From Gemmobacter nectariphilus DSM 15620 (GTDB lineage Bacteria; Pseudomonadota; Alphaproteobacteria; Rhodobacterales; Rhodobacteraceae), in contig NZ_AUCM01000003.1 of NCBI RefSeq assembly GCF_000429765.1, positions 163,107-227,106 on the forward strand: a DNA stretch of 64,000 bases, read 5' to 3'. Shown here piece by piece: positions 18,354 through 27,287 of this stretch. Each line of letters starts with the position of its first letter. Position 1 is the stretch's first letter. The notes under the pieces are model-generated. The model was not told the DNA's origin and did no database searches. It worked only from the letters and a program-made list of their open reading frames with translations. The position numbers and the translations under genes are program-made.

Positions 18354-18376
18354 CTTTCGCCTTGATCCAAATATCC
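18354..18376 (-). repeat. TATTTGG element, ATATCC type (copy 6)
   Basis: Minus-strand copy GGATATTTGGATCAAGG then CGAAAG. It is in the sense orientation of priA and directly follows the two-hairpin block. Confidence 0.8.
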
Positions 18377-18425
18377 TCGGGGGTGAATTGGCCGTCAGGC
18401 CAAGAGGGGGCCCGAGGGCCCCCGC
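18377..18425 (-). terminator. Two-hairpin 3' block of priA
   Basis: Read on the minus strand after the priA stop: a GGGGGC...GCCCCC stem, TCT, the perfect stem TTGGCC-TGAC-GGCCAA, ATTCACCCCC, then GAGGATATTT of the repeat. Near-identical to the block after msrB (55937-55993). Confidence 0.65.
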
Positions 18426-18436
18426 GACGCCAGCCG

Positions 18437-20632
18437 TCACAGAAAACTCTGCGGGTCGATGTCCACCGCCAGCCGCACCGACGATGGCACCGCCACCTGT
18501 GCCAGCCAGGCGGAAATCGCGGCCTGCAAGGGCGCGCCCTTGGGCGCCTTGACCAGCAGCCGCACCCTGTGCCGCCCGCGCACCCGCGCGATCGGGGCAG
18601 GGGCGGGCCCCCAGACCTCGGCGCCGACCGCGCGCAAGGGCCCGTCGCGCCGCGCAAGGTCCGCCCCCAGATCATAGGGCGGCTGCGCCTCGGTCGAGGA
18701 CAGGATGATCCCGGCCAGCCGGCCATAGGGCGGCATCCCGGCCGCCTGCCGGGCCTGCGCCTCGGCCTGCCAGAAGCCTTCTTCATCCCCCGACAGGATG
18801 GCGCGGATCACCGGATGATCCGGCTGGTGCGTCTGAAGCAAGGCCAGCCCCGGCCGCTCGGCCCGCCCGGCGCGCCCCGCGACCTGCCGCATCAGCTGAA
18901 AGGTGCGCTCGGCCGCGCGCAGATCGGACCCTTGCAAGCCCAGATCGGCATCCACCACCCCGACCAGCGTCAGCTTGGGAAAGTTGTGCCCCTTGGCAAC
19001 GATTTGCGTGCCGACAATGATATCCGCCCCGCCCTCGGCAATCGCGGCGATATCTTCCTTGAGGGCGCGCGCGCTGGAATAAAGGTCCGACGACAGCACC
19101 TTGACCCTCGCCTCGGGCCAGAGTTCTGCTGCCTCTTCGGCCATCCGTTCCACGCCGGGACCAATGGCGGCCAGCCGCCCTTCGACCCCGCAGGACGGGC
19201 AGGCCTCGGGGATCGGCTTCGAGGCGCCGCACTGGTGACACACCAGCCGCTTCTGGAACCGATGCTCGACCATGCGGGCATCGCAATGCTCGCAGCCGAT
19301 CTGCTGCCCGCAGGCCCGGCAGATCGTCACCGGCGCATAGCCTCGCCGGTTCAGGAACAGCAGCGATTGTTCCCCCCGCGCGATCCGCGCCGTGATCGCC
19401 TGCTGCAGCGCAGGCGCGATCCAGTGGTTCGATGGCAGCTTTGCGGCGCGCAGATCGACCGCCTGCATGTCGGGCAGCTCGGCCGCCCCGAACCGCGCCG
19501 TCAGATCAAGCCGGCGATAGCGCCCCGCCTGTGCATTGGCCCAGCTTTCCAGACTGGGCGTCGCCGAGGCCAGCACCACCTGCGCCCCCGCCATGGCACC
19601 GCGCAGCACCGCCATGTCGCGCGCATTATACAGCACGCCCTCTTCCTGCTTGTAAGACGTATCATGTTCCTCATCGACCACGATCAGCGCCAGATCGCGA
19701 AACGGCAGGAACAGTGCAGACCGCGCGCCGACGACCAGCCCGACCCCGCCCTCGGCGGTCATGCGCCACAGGCGCCGCCGTTCGGCCGGGGTCACGCCCG
19801 AATGCCATTCGCCGGGCAAGGCGCCGAACCGCGCCTCGACCCGCGCCAGGAAATCGGCCGTCAGCGCGATTTCGGGCAACAGCACAAGGGCTTGCCGCCC
19901 GCGTTCCAGCACCTCGGCGACGGCGTCCAGATAGACCTCGGTCTTGCCCGATCCGGTGACACCTTTCAGCAGCGTCGTGCCATAGCCGCCCTGCCGCACC
20001 CCCTCGCGCAGCACCGCTGCGGCCGCGGACTGGTCGGGGGACAGCGCGCGCCCGCCCGAGCCGGGATCAAGCCGCGGATAGGGCAGATCGCGCGGCACCT
20101 CGCCTTCGGCCAGCACGCCCTGGGCGACGAGGGTCTTGAGGACAGCTGCGCCCACGCCGGCCGCGCGGCACAGATCGGCCTGCGGCAGGCCCGCGCCGCC
20201 AAGCTCGGCCAGCACCCCGAGCACGCGGGTCCGGGCCTCGGTCGTGCGGGCGGGCAAGGTGCCGGTGGCCCGGATCAGCCTGCGCATCTGCGGCGGATCG
20301 GCAAGGCCGGGAACGCGTGTCGCCAGCCGCAACATGGCCGGCAACGGGGTAAGCGTGTAATCGGCCGCACGGGTGAGGAACTGGCGCAGCTCGTCCCGCA
20401 TGGGCGGGGCGTCCAGAACGGCACCGATCGCCTTGAGCCGGGCCGGATCAAACCCGCCCGTGCCCGCGCCCCAGACCACGCCCACCACCTCGCGCCGCCC
20501 CAGCGGCACGACGACCCAGGCGCCGGTGGCCACCCCGCCTTCGGGCGCCAGATAGTCCAGCGCACGCAGCGGCATGTCAGGCGTCAGCACCGAAACGGCG
20601 GCGCCGGGGGGGAAGTCGCGGATCGGGGTCAT
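18437..20632 (-). CDS. priA: Primosomal protein N' (replication restart helicase)
   Basis: 731-residue superfamily 2 helicase that reloads the replisome at stalled forks. Walker A is GVTGSGKTEVYL, the Walker B box is VVDEEHD, and the zinc-binding insert has eight cysteines between CRACGQQIGCEHC and CHQCG/CPSCG. The 3'BD N-terminal domain starts VSVLTPDMPLRALDYL. Start set at MTPIRDFPPG; no strong RBS is visible. A 1214-codon open frame on the opposite strand is a shadow. Ends in the two-hairpin/TATTTGG module. Confidence 0.96.
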   Translation of the reverse strand: MTPIRDFPPGAAVSVLTPDMPLRALDYLAPEGGVATGAWVVVPLGRREVVGVVWGAGTGGFDPARLKAIGAVLDAPPMRDELRQFLTRAADYTLTPLPAMLRLATRVPGLADPPQMRRLIRATGTLPARTTEARTRVLGVLAELGGAGLPQADLCRAAGVGAAVLKTLVAQGVLAEGEVPRDLPYPRLDPGSGGRALSPDQSAAAAVLREGVRQGGYGTTLLKGVTGSGKTEVYLDAVAEVLERGRQALVLLPEIALTADFLARVEARFGALPGEWHSGVTPAERRRLWRMTAEGGVGLVVGARSALFLPFRDLALIVVDEEHDTSYKQEEGVLYNARDMAVLRGAMAGAQVVLASATPSLESWANAQAGRYRRLDLTARFGAAELPDMQAVDLRAAKLPSNHWIAPALQQAITARIARGEQSLLFLNRRGYAPVTICRACGQQIGCEHCDARMVEHRFQKRLVCHQCGASKPIPEACPSCGVEGRLAAIGPGVERMAEEAAELWPEARVKVLSSDLYSSARALKEDIAAIAEGGADIIVGTQIVAKGHNFPKLTLVGVVDADLGLQGSDLRAAERTFQLMRQVAGRAGRAERPGLALLQTHQPDHPVIRAILSGDEEGFWQAEAQARQAAGMPPYGRLAGIILSSTEAQPPYDLGADLARRDGPLRAVGAEVWGPAPAPIARVRGRHRVRLLVKAPKGAPLQAAISAWLAQVAVPSSVRLAVDIDPQSFL

Positions 20633-20764
20633 ATGAGAGAACTGCCGGGCATCTCCCGCACCCTTGCACCGCCCCGGGGGGCGGCACAAGGCCTTGGGCC
20701 GGGCGCCGCTGGCGCGGCGTGCGCATCATCCGGACGGGCGGCGCGGGGGTGGCGGGTGCCGGAT

Positions 20765-20838
20765 GCCTCCGGCGGGGGTATTTTCAAAAAGGCAAAGGAG
20801 ATGCGCGCGCCTGCTCTTTCACCTTTCTTCAAATACCC
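20765..20838. repeat. TATTTGG element, inverted pair (copies 7 and 8)
   Basis: Forward copy 20765-20798 with GCCTCCGGCGGGGG and AAAAAGGCAAAGG; reverse copy 20816-20838, lacking the extension. The pair lies between priA and thyX (same strand); the reverse copy is in thyX sense. Confidence 0.85.
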
Positions 20839-20869
20839 ATGCGACCGATCTAGCCGGGCGCGGCGCCGG

Positions 20870-20885
20870 GGGGCAAGCCTGCCCC
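20870..20885 (-). terminator. Hairpin after thyX
   Basis: GGGGCA-GGCT-TGCCCC, 6-bp stem, starting just past the thyX stop on the minus strand, upstream of the reverse TATTTGG copy. No T run. Confidence 0.45.
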
Positions 20886-20887
20886 GC

Positions 20888-21799
20888 TCAGCTTTCGCCC
20901 CAAAGTGCAGTGAACTCGCGCCATTCGCCCTTGTTCATGCCAGAGGCTTCCTGGGTCACGGTCTCGCCGGCAAGCCGGCGTTTCAGCACCTCGACCGCCT
21001 TGCCGGACAGGGTGACGCCGCCCATCCGGTAATCCTCGAAGGCGGCGTAGGCCGCCGGGACCCAGTCCTTGACGCAGGCGGCGATGGCCTCGGCGTAGAC
21101 GCGGATTTCGTATTGCGCATGGGCATCGGCGCGCAGGCGCAGGAAGTGAAAGAGGTTGTGCAGGTCGGTCTTCCAGTACCACTGGGTATAGATGTTCGCA
21201 GGCAGGTTCATCCGCGCCAGTTCCCGCGCCAGTCCCTGCTGGCCGTCCTGGCTGAGCATCGCCTCGTAGTCGTCATAGCACTGGGCTGCGTCGCGCTTGA
21301 GGATTTCCAGCACCTTTGCCGCCTCGGGGCCCGACAGCACGGCGCCGCGGCCCTGGTTGTTGACGGTCGACTGGGCGGCCAGCTGTTCGGGCGCGGGAAT
21401 GTAGAATTCTCGGTCCAGGATCGAATAGCGCGCGGAATATTCGTTCACGTTGGCCGTCCGGTGCCGGATCCACTGGCGGGCGACGAAGACGGGCAGTTTG
21501 ACGTGCAGCTTGATCTCGCACATCTCGAACGGGGTCGAGTGCCAGTGCCGCATCAGATAGCGGATCAGGCCTTCGTCGTTCTGCACCGCCTTGGTGCCCC
21601 GGCCATAGGACACGCGGGCGGCCTGAACGATGGCCGCATCGTCGCCCATGTAGTCGATCACCCGCACGAAGCCGTGGTCCAGCACCTGATGGGCCAGGTA
21701 GAGATGCGCCTCCATCCCTTCGGACACCGCACGCAGGGTGGGGCGAGGGGTGGCGCGCAGGGCCTCGATTTCGGCGATCTGGTCGGGGGAAAGCGGCAT
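20888..21799 (-). CDS. thyX: Flavin-dependent thymidylate synthase
   Basis: 303-residue FAD enzyme that methylates dUMP with methylene-tetrahydrofolate and NADPH. The ThyX signature RHR-x7-S is [11 protein letters not shown] at residues 112-122. [18 protein letters not shown] precedes it. The C-terminal [17 protein letters not shown] segment contains the conserved substrate residues. GGAGG lies 6 nt upstream of MPLSPDQ. It supplies dTMP next to priA, but the genes are separated by 255 nt with the repeat pair. The leader holds a 16-bp near-palindrome at 21865. Confidence 0.96.
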   Translation of the reverse strand: MPLSPDQIAEIEALRATPRPTLRAVSEGMEAHLYLAHQVLDHGFVRVIDYMGDDAAIVQAARVSYGRGTKAVQNDEGLIRYLMRHWHSTPFEMCEIKLHVKLPVFVARQWIRHRTANVNEYSARYSILDREFYIPAPEQLAAQSTVNNQGRGAVLSGPEAAKVLEILKRDAAQCYDDYEAMLSQDGQQGLARELARMNLPANIYTQWYWKTDLHNLFHFLRLRADAHAQYEIRVYAEAIAACVKDWVPAAYAAFEDYRMGGVTLSGKAVEVLKRRLAGETVTQEASGMNKGEWREFTALWGES

Positions 21800-21864
21800 C
21801 GGGGGCCTCCGGTCACGGTCTGTGGGCTGTCCTGCGCGGCTGCGCATCCTGAAGCCTTTAAGTC

Positions 21865-21880
21865 ATCATTCATGATTGAT
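21865..21880. promoter_or_regulatory. Near-perfect 16-bp inverted repeat between thyX and the lipoprotein gene
   Basis: ATCATTCATGATTGAT: 7 of 8 positions are symmetric. AT-rich against a GC-rich background, 66 bp upstream of thyX and 174 bp upstream of the surface-lipoprotein gene. Regulator unknown. Confidence 0.4.
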
Positions 21881-21991
21881 CCAGACGGCTATGCCGCCAG
21901 CTCGGATCGGACGCGGATGTGCCCTGAGGGGCGGGACATGGCCATGCGCGACCTTTCTGCACCAGACCGGGCCCGGCAGGGCGCGCAAAGA

Positions 21992-22020
21992 TTGACAGCT
22001 TCGTGAGGCTTGGGCACAGT
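21992..22020 (+). promoter_or_regulatory. Candidate promoter of the lipoprotein-Slam operon
   Basis: A perfect TTGACA (21992-21997) is followed after 17 nt by CACAGT, a weak -10. The start codon lies 33 nt further. Confidence 0.35.
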
Positions 22021-22053
22021 TTGCGGCAAAACGACAAAGATCGGGCAGTCATC

Positions 22054-23076
22054 ATGATCAGTAAATTCGTGCCGCTTGCAGCGGTGCTTGCGCTTGTCGC
22101 TTGTGGTGGTAGCAACCCACTGGGAACTGGCACCAGCGGTGATGGCACCGGCGGTGGCGGCACCGATGACGGTGGCATCGTCAGTGATCGCGTCCTGCCG
22201 CCGGGGACTGCCAGCCCGTCGCGCAATACCTCGATCCGCCGCTATGAGGCCAAGGACGCCGAGGGCAATGGCTATGCCCGCGACATGAAGTATGACGCGG
22301 CCACGGACACATTTTCGGTGGACAATCTGGGCTTTGACGGGGCCAACAGCTACACGCGCGGCGTGGCGGTCGGCTCGCTAGGGCCCTATGCGGTCTACGA
22401 AAGCGCGATGAGCTATCAGGACGATGTGACCGGGGTGCCGATCAGCCAGTTCACCCATCGGGCGATCTATGGGGTCAGCAAGACGGGCCAGACCGAATTT
22501 GCAGTCGTGCGCACCGGCGCCTATGTGGATTACGGCTTTGGCGGCTTTGCCTATCAGCGCAACGGGTCGGTCACGCTGCCGACCAGCGGGCAGGCGGCCT
22601 TCACCGGCGCCTATGCCGGGCTGCGCGATTTCAAGGGACGCAGCGGGCTGGAATACACCACCGGCGACATGCGGATCGACATCGACTTTCGCGATTTCAA
22701 CGATGGCAATGCAGTCAAGGGCTATGTCTGGAACCGGGCGATCTATGATCTTGCGGGCAACGACATCACCAATGAGGTGCTGACCGCGCTGAACACCAAG
22801 AACAGCACGACCGAAACCGCGCTGCCAACGCTGACCTTCAAGGTGGGCCCCGGGGTGATGGACATCAACGGCGAGATCGCGGGCCAGCTGAGCAGCTTTG
22901 TGCAGCCAACCGGTAAGGCGGCCGAGGAATATGAGTCCGGCAAATACTATGCTGTCGTCTCGGGCACCGATCCCGACGAGGTCACCGGCATCATCGTCGT
23001 CGAATCCGACGATCCGCGGAATGATGGCGTGACCGCGCGCGAGACGGGCGGTTTCATCCTGTATCGCAAGCCCTGA
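22054..23076 (+). CDS. TbpB-like surface lipoprotein (Slam cargo candidate)
   Basis: 340 residues. Signal peptide with lipobox VLALVAC and lipidation at C17, then a Gly/Asp-rich linker (about 22-42). The rest is beta-rich, and the C-terminal half resembles the transferrin-binding-protein-like barrel: GQAAFTGAYAGL strand pattern, FKVGPGVMDINGEIAG, YYAVVSGTDPDEVTGIIVV and the closing ETGGFILYRKP. Proteins of this type are exported to the cell surface by Slam proteins. The next gene, 2 nt away, is a Slam homologue. Ligand is unknown (iron or heme carriers, or host-independent factors, are possible). RBS is weak. Confidence 0.78.
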   Translation: MISKFVPLAAVLALVACGGSNPLGTGTSGDGTGGGGTDDGGIVSDRVLPPGTASPSRNTSIRRYEAKDAEGNGYARDMKYDAATDTFSVDNLGFDGANSYTRGVAVGSLGPYAVYESAMSYQDDVTGVPISQFTHRAIYGVSKTGQTEFAVVRTGAYVDYGFGGFAYQRNGSVTLPTSGQAAFTGAYAGLRDFKGRSGLEYTTGDMRIDIDFRDFNDGNAVKGYVWNRAIYDLAGNDITNEVLTALNTKNSTTETALPTLTFKVGPGVMDINGEIAGQLSSFVQPTGKAAEEYESGKYYAVVSGTDPDEVTGIIVVESDDPRNDGVTARETGGFILYRKP

Positions 23077-23078
23077 GG

Positions 23079-24464
23079 ATGCGGCGCCTTGCGCTGACGG
23101 CGATCGCTGCCCTGTGGGTCGCGGTGGCCCAGGGTCCAGCGATGGCGCAGGATCTGACCCCTGGCCAGATGCGGGCGCTGGGGTTTGATCTGCTGTCGGC
23201 AGGCGAGACTGGCCGGGCGATGGTCGTGGCCGATGCCCTGCTGGCGCGCGATCCGCAAGATGCGGTGGCGCTGATCTTGCGGGCGCGCATTCTGCGCGAC
23301 ATGGGGCGCGATGCCGAGGCGCGCAAGGCCGCGCGCGTCGCCTGGGCAGCGGCCGATACCCCGTCAGACCGCTTTGGCGCGGCGCTGACGCGGGCGCAGG
23401 TGCTGTCATCTTCGGGCAACCGGACGGCCGCGCAGCTTTGGCTGCGCAAGGCGATGGATGCCGCGCCCACGCCGGCGGCGCGCAGCGTGGCGATGCGCGA
23501 TTTCCGCTATGTGCGCGCGCGCAATCCGCTGCGGCTGTCGTTCAGCCTTGGCGTGGCGCCCTCGTCCAACGTCAACAATGGCAGCCAGCATGACGAGATC
23601 GAAGGGTTTGGCATGTTCGGCGCGCTCAGCCCCGATGCTCAGGCGCTGTCCGGCTGGACCGCGCAGGCCAGCGTCGGTGCCCGCTTTCGGCTGGCGGAAA
23701 GCGAACGGCGCTCGACCTGGCTGCGGCTGTCGGCCACGCGGCGCGAGGTGCGGCTGTCGTCCGAGTCGACCGCAAAGCTGGACAAATGGGTCGCCGATCA
23801 GGCCGCGCTGGGGGGCACGGCGAACCCGCGCCGCAATTTCGACTTTGGCGCGGTCGAGCTGGGTCTGAGCCAGACGCTGGGCTTTCAGAAAGGCATGGTT
23901 CAGCTGGGCGCGACGCTGGGCCGCAACTGGTTCGGGGGGGATCCGCTGTCGGATTACCTCAAGCTGGACATGGCGGGCGAGCGGGGGCTGAGCCCGCGCC
24001 GCGCGCTTTATGGCGAGATGTCGCTGGAGCGCCAGTGGCGCCGCGATTCTGCCTTTCGCGATGCCGATCTGATGACCGTCGAGGGCGGGATGGTGCAGGC
24101 GCTCGCCTCGGGCGATCGGCTGCGCATCGGCTTTGGCGCGCGGCGGGCGAATTCGTTCAGCCCCGAGGTGCGGCATGGCGCCGTGCTGGCGCGGCTGGGC
24201 TGGGAAAAGGCGCAGCCGGTGGCGGGGGTGCGGATCGAGACCTCGCTGGGGATCGAGCGGCGCAATTACGATGCCTCGCTGCTGGCGCCCTCGGGGCGGC
24301 GGGATTTGCGGCTGGATGCGGGGGTGTCGCTGACCTTCGAGACGCTGGATTACATGGGCTTTGCCCCGACGCTGGATTTGCGGGCCAGCCGGTTCCGGTC
24401 CAATGTCAAGCTCTATGACGGGCGCGATGTCGGGCTGTCGCTGGGGTTCCGTTCGGTGTTCTGA
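23079..24464 (+). CDS. Surface lipoprotein assembly modifier (Slam-like, DUF560), type XI secretion
   Basis: 461 residues. Signal peptide (cleavage after about AMAQ, residue 24), N-terminal TPR-like helices (25-130, with DAVALILRARILRDMGRDAEAR in pieces), then an outer-membrane beta-barrel of about 310 residues. The barrel begins with RLSFSLGVAPSSNVNNGS, whose NVNN box is typical of DUF560, and ends in a C-terminal phenylalanine as BAM substrates do. Slam proteins flip lipoproteins to the outer surface. It follows the cargo candidate by 2 nt, the standard arrangement of the type XI system. Confidence 0.82.
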   Translation: MRRLALTAIAALWVAVAQGPAMAQDLTPGQMRALGFDLLSAGETGRAMVVADALLARDPQDAVALILRARILRDMGRDAEARKAARVAWAAADTPSDRFGAALTRAQVLSSSGNRTAAQLWLRKAMDAAPTPAARSVAMRDFRYVRARNPLRLSFSLGVAPSSNVNNGSQHDEIEGFGMFGALSPDAQALSGWTAQASVGARFRLAESERRSTWLRLSATRREVRLSSESTAKLDKWVADQAALGGTANPRRNFDFGAVELGLSQTLGFQKGMVQLGATLGRNWFGGDPLSDYLKLDMAGERGLSPRRALYGEMSLERQWRRDSAFRDADLMTVEGGMVQALASGDRLRIGFGARRANSFSPEVRHGAVLARLGWEKAQPVAGVRIETSLGIERRNYDASLLAPSGRRDLRLDAGVSLTFETLDYMGFAPTLDLRASRFRSNVKLYDGRDVGLSLGFRSVF

Positions 24465-24524
24465 CACCGGGTGGCGCCGGGAAAGCGCAGGGCCTATGTT
24501 CGGGCAGACGCAAAGGAGAACCGG

Positions 24525-24953
24525 ATGAGCCTTCGTTATCTGCATACCATGGTCCGTGTGCTGGACCTTGAAAAATCCATGGCCTTCTATGCCTTGCTGG
24601 GTCTGGTCGAGACGCGCCGCTATGACAGCGAGCAAGGCCGGTTCACGCTGGTCTTCATGGCGCCGCCCGGCCAGCCGGACTGCCCGGTCGAGCTGACCTG
24701 GAACTGGGACGGCGACGAGGGGCTGCCCGGCGATTCACGCCATTTCGGCCATCTGGCCTATGAGGTGGACGATATCTATGCGACTTGCGCCCATCTGCAG
24801 GCCAATGGCGTGACCATCAACCGCCCGCCGCGCGATGGCCGCATGGCCTTTGTGCGCAGCCCCGACAATGTGTCGATCGAGCTGCTGCAAAAGGGCGGCG
24901 CGCGGGCGCCCGAGGAGCCCTGGGCCAGCATGGGCAATACCGGCCACTGGTGA
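24525..24953 (+). CDS. gloA: Lactoylglutathione lyase (glyoxalase I)
   Basis: 142-residue VOC-fold metalloenzyme that converts the methylglyoxal-glutathione hemithioacetal to S-lactoylglutathione. Metal ligands are visible in order: LHTMVRV (His), ELTWNW (Glu), GHLAYEVDDI (His) and the C-terminal SIELLQ (Glu). AAAGGAG lies 6 nt before MSLRYLHT. Length is typical. Followed by two direct copies of the TATTTGG element. Confidence 0.94.
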   Translation: MSLRYLHTMVRVLDLEKSMAFYALLGLVETRRYDSEQGRFTLVFMAPPGQPDCPVELTWNWDGDEGLPGDSRHFGHLAYEVDDIYATCAHLQANGVTINRPPRDGRMAFVRSPDNVSIELLQKGGARAPEEPWASMGNTGHW

Positions 24954-24996
24954 TGGGCCTTGGGGGCCAAGGGGGCGCGGGCTGCCGGCCGGGTCC

Positions 24997-25112
24997 GGGT
25001 ATTTGGAGAAAGGTGAAGGGGCAGCGGCGCGCGTGATCCGGACGGTGCGGGCTTGATGGCCCGGTGCTGCGCGGGTTGCTGGCCGGGTTTGGGTATTTGG
25101 GGCAAGATGATG
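24997..25112 (+). repeat. TATTTGG element, two direct copies (9 and 10)
   Basis: Copy 9 (24997-25019) is A type, GGGTATTTGGAG then AAAGGTGAAGG. Copy 10 (25091-25112) is B type, GGGTATTTGGGG then CAAGATGATG. Copy 10 ends 8 nt before the glycosyltransferase start codon. Confidence 0.85.
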
Positions 25113-25120
25113 GGGCAGGC

Positions 25121-26173
25121 GTGCGGACACTGGCGATCCTGACGGTGCGGAACGAAGCTTCCTTTGTGCTGGAATGGCTGGCGCATCACCGGGTGGTCGG
25201 GTTCACCGATTTCCTTGTCTTTTCCAATGATTGCGACGATGGCACCGGCGCCATGCTGGACCGGCTGGCCGATCTGGGCTGGCTGGTTCATGTGCCCAAC
25301 GATGGGCCCCATGCCGAAGGCCCGCAATGGGCCGCGCTGAAGGCCGCCGACCGGCACCCCCTGAAGGCGGCGGCCGATTGGGCCATGGTCCTTGATATCG
25401 ACGAATTCGTCGATGTGCGGGTCGGCGATGGCACGCTGGCCGCGCTGAGGGCGGCGCGGCCCGAAGCGACGGCCTTTGTCATGACCTGGCGGATGTTCGG
25501 CAATGCCGGGCGGGTGGCGATTGACGATGAGCCGGTGACGCAGGCCTTTACCCGCTGCGCGCCCGAGGTGCTGCACTGGCCCTGGCGTGCGCAGATGGTC
25601 AAGACGCTGTTTCGCCCCGATGGTGCCTTTCGCAAGCTGGGGGTCCACCGGCCGCGCAACCCCGATCCGGCGCGGCTGGGGGCCGAGATCTGGGTGGACG
25701 GGGCAGGGCGGCGCTTGACCGAGGGGTTCGTCAGGAACCGCGTCTTTACCGATCCGGGCGCTGCGCCCTATGCGCTGGTGCAGCTGAACCACTATGCCCT
25801 TGGCTCGATGGAGGGCTATCTGGTCAAGGCCGACCGGGGGCGGGCGAACCGGGACAGCTCGGCCTTTGATCTGGGCTATTGGGTCGAGCGCAATTTCGAC
25901 ACGGTCGAGGATCTCGGCATCCGGCGGATGGCAGACCGCGCGGCGCCGTTGCTGGCGGGGCTTCACGCCGATCCGGTGCTGGGCCCGCTGCACCGGGGCG
26001 CCGTCGCCTGGCGCAAGGCGCGGTTTGCCGCCCTGATGCAGGATGAGCCCTGGCGCGCATTGTTCGGGCGGCTGATGATGACCCCGTCCACGCGCGTGCT
26101 GACCGAAGCCGAGGCGCGCGCGATCTGGCATCACGGCCAAGCCAAAGACGGGCGCAAACAGACTGTTTCCTGA
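25121..26173 (+). CDS. Family 2-type glycosyltransferase
   Basis: About 350 residues. The N-terminal GT-A fold reads TLAILTVRNEASFVLEWLAHHR, and the metal-binding DxD is LDIDEF (residues 92-94). WRMFGN, HWPW and the HHYALG-like NHYALGSMEGYLVKADRG motif match bacterial glycosyl transferase family 2/92 proteins of cell-surface glycan clusters. Acceptor and sugar are unknown. The start is most likely GTG at 25121, because the conserved region begins there; no standard SD is present and the only G-rich stretch comes from TATTTGG copy 10, which abuts it. No other glycan genes nearby. Confidence 0.8.
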   Translation: MRTLAILTVRNEASFVLEWLAHHRVVGFTDFLVFSNDCDDGTGAMLDRLADLGWLVHVPNDGPHAEGPQWAALKAADRHPLKAAADWAMVLDIDEFVDVRVGDGTLAALRAARPEATAFVMTWRMFGNAGRVAIDDEPVTQAFTRCAPEVLHWPWRAQMVKTLFRPDGAFRKLGVHRPRNPDPARLGAEIWVDGAGRRLTEGFVRNRVFTDPGAAPYALVQLNHYALGSMEGYLVKADRGRANRDSSAFDLGYWVERNFDTVEDLGIRRMADRAAPLLAGLHADPVLGPLHRGAVAWRKARFAALMQDEPWRALFGRLMMTPSTRVLTEAEARAIWHHGQAKDGRKQTVS

Positions 26174-26275
26174 GGCGGGGCATCAATCCTATTGCTGCCG
26201 CATTGTCTGCACGGTTCAATCATGGTGCAAGTCGATGAGAGAGCATCGCAAGCACCCCGGCCCGAAGGCAAGACG

Positions 26276-27199
26276 ATGACCGAGACTGCTACCTCCACCT
26301 CCGACACCCGCGCAGCCTGGCTGGCGCGGCTTGACGAGCTGGCCGAGGACAGCGGCTATTTCGAGCCGCTGGGGCCAAGGCACTGGGCCTTTTTCGCCGA
26401 CGAGGGGACGACGCTTCTGGTCAGCTTCCAGACCATGCAGGAGCTGGAGGCGCGCGCGCCGGGCGACATGCCCGAGGTGCACCGGATCGCGGCGGCCAAG
26501 GGCTGGTCGCATCTGTGCCTGATGGCCGATGGCGAGACCTGGTTTCGCGACCGGCGGGTCTGGGGCTATTTCGACCGGCTGATCGACGAGGGGTTCTTTG
26601 AGGATTTCGACCGCGTGGTGTTCCACGGCGCCGGCATGGGCGGCTATGCGGCCTGTGCCTTCAGCGTGGCGGCGCCGGGGGCGAGCGTTCTGGCGGTGCG
26701 GCCGCTGGCCAGCCTTGCTCCTTCGGTCGCAGGATGGGACCGGCGTTACCTGGGGGCGCGGCGGCTCGATTTCACCAGCCGCTTCGGCTATGCACCGGAC
26801 ATGCTGGAAGGGGCCGGGCAGGTCGTGGTGATCCACGATTCCGCGGTGCCCGAAGATGCGATGCATGCCGCCCTGTTCCGGCGCAGGCATGTGCTGCGGC
26901 TGGCCTGCCGCTATCTTGGTCCGCAGCCCGAAGCCGGGCTTGCCGAAATGGCGCTGCTCGAGCCGCTTTTGACGGCGGCCGCCGAAGGGCGGCTGACGGC
27001 GCGCGAATGGGCGCGGCTGTGGCGTGCGCGGCGCAGTCATCTGCCCTGGCTGCGCAACCTGTCTGCCCGTCTTGCGCTGGGGCCCGCGCGCGGGCGCGAA
27101 GAGGCGTTCCTGCGGGCAGCTGTGGCACGGTTTCCGCAAGCCCCCCGTTTTCGCAAGCGGCTGGACCAGCTGGCCGCCGAAAAGGGCAGCCCGGCCTGA
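26276..27199 (+). CDS. Conserved Rhodobacterales protein with alpha/beta-hydrolase-like motif
   Basis: 307 residues. Contains [20 protein letters not shown] (about 117-136), a glycine-rich turn like a nucleophile elbow but with Met/Gly where Ser would sit, preceded by a strand FDRVVF. Other conserved pieces: [39 protein letters not shown]. Proteins of this sort have been labelled phosphoadenosine phosphosulfate reductase in databases, but none of the PAPS reductase motifs (SGGKDS-like loop, ECG-LH) is visible, so that name is not used. AAGG lies 8 nt upstream of the ATG. Confidence 0.75.
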   Translation: MTETATSTSDTRAAWLARLDELAEDSGYFEPLGPRHWAFFADEGTTLLVSFQTMQELEARAPGDMPEVHRIAAAKGWSHLCLMADGETWFRDRRVWGYFDRLIDEGFFEDFDRVVFHGAGMGGYAACAFSVAAPGASVLAVRPLASLAPSVAGWDRRYLGARRLDFTSRFGYAPDMLEGAGQVVVIHDSAVPEDAMHAALFRRRHVLRLACRYLGPQPEAGLAEMALLEPLLTAAAEGRLTAREWARLWRARRSHLPWLRNLSARLALGPARGREEAFLRAAVARFPQAPRFRKRLDQLAAEKGSPA

Positions 27200-27287
27200 C
27201 GGAATGCGCCGCTGCGGCATTGCAAGGGCTGGCGGCCTGCGGGGAACTGCGCTAGGGAAGCCGCGTGCCGCAAGCTGGAGAGCCGCC

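Noticed and set aside
18362..22006. 1214-codon open frame on the plus strand across priA and thyX
   Set aside because: It is antisense to two clearly real genes. In high-GC DNA with strong third-position bias such shadow frames are common, and its translation is Arg/Pro/Gly-rich without domains.
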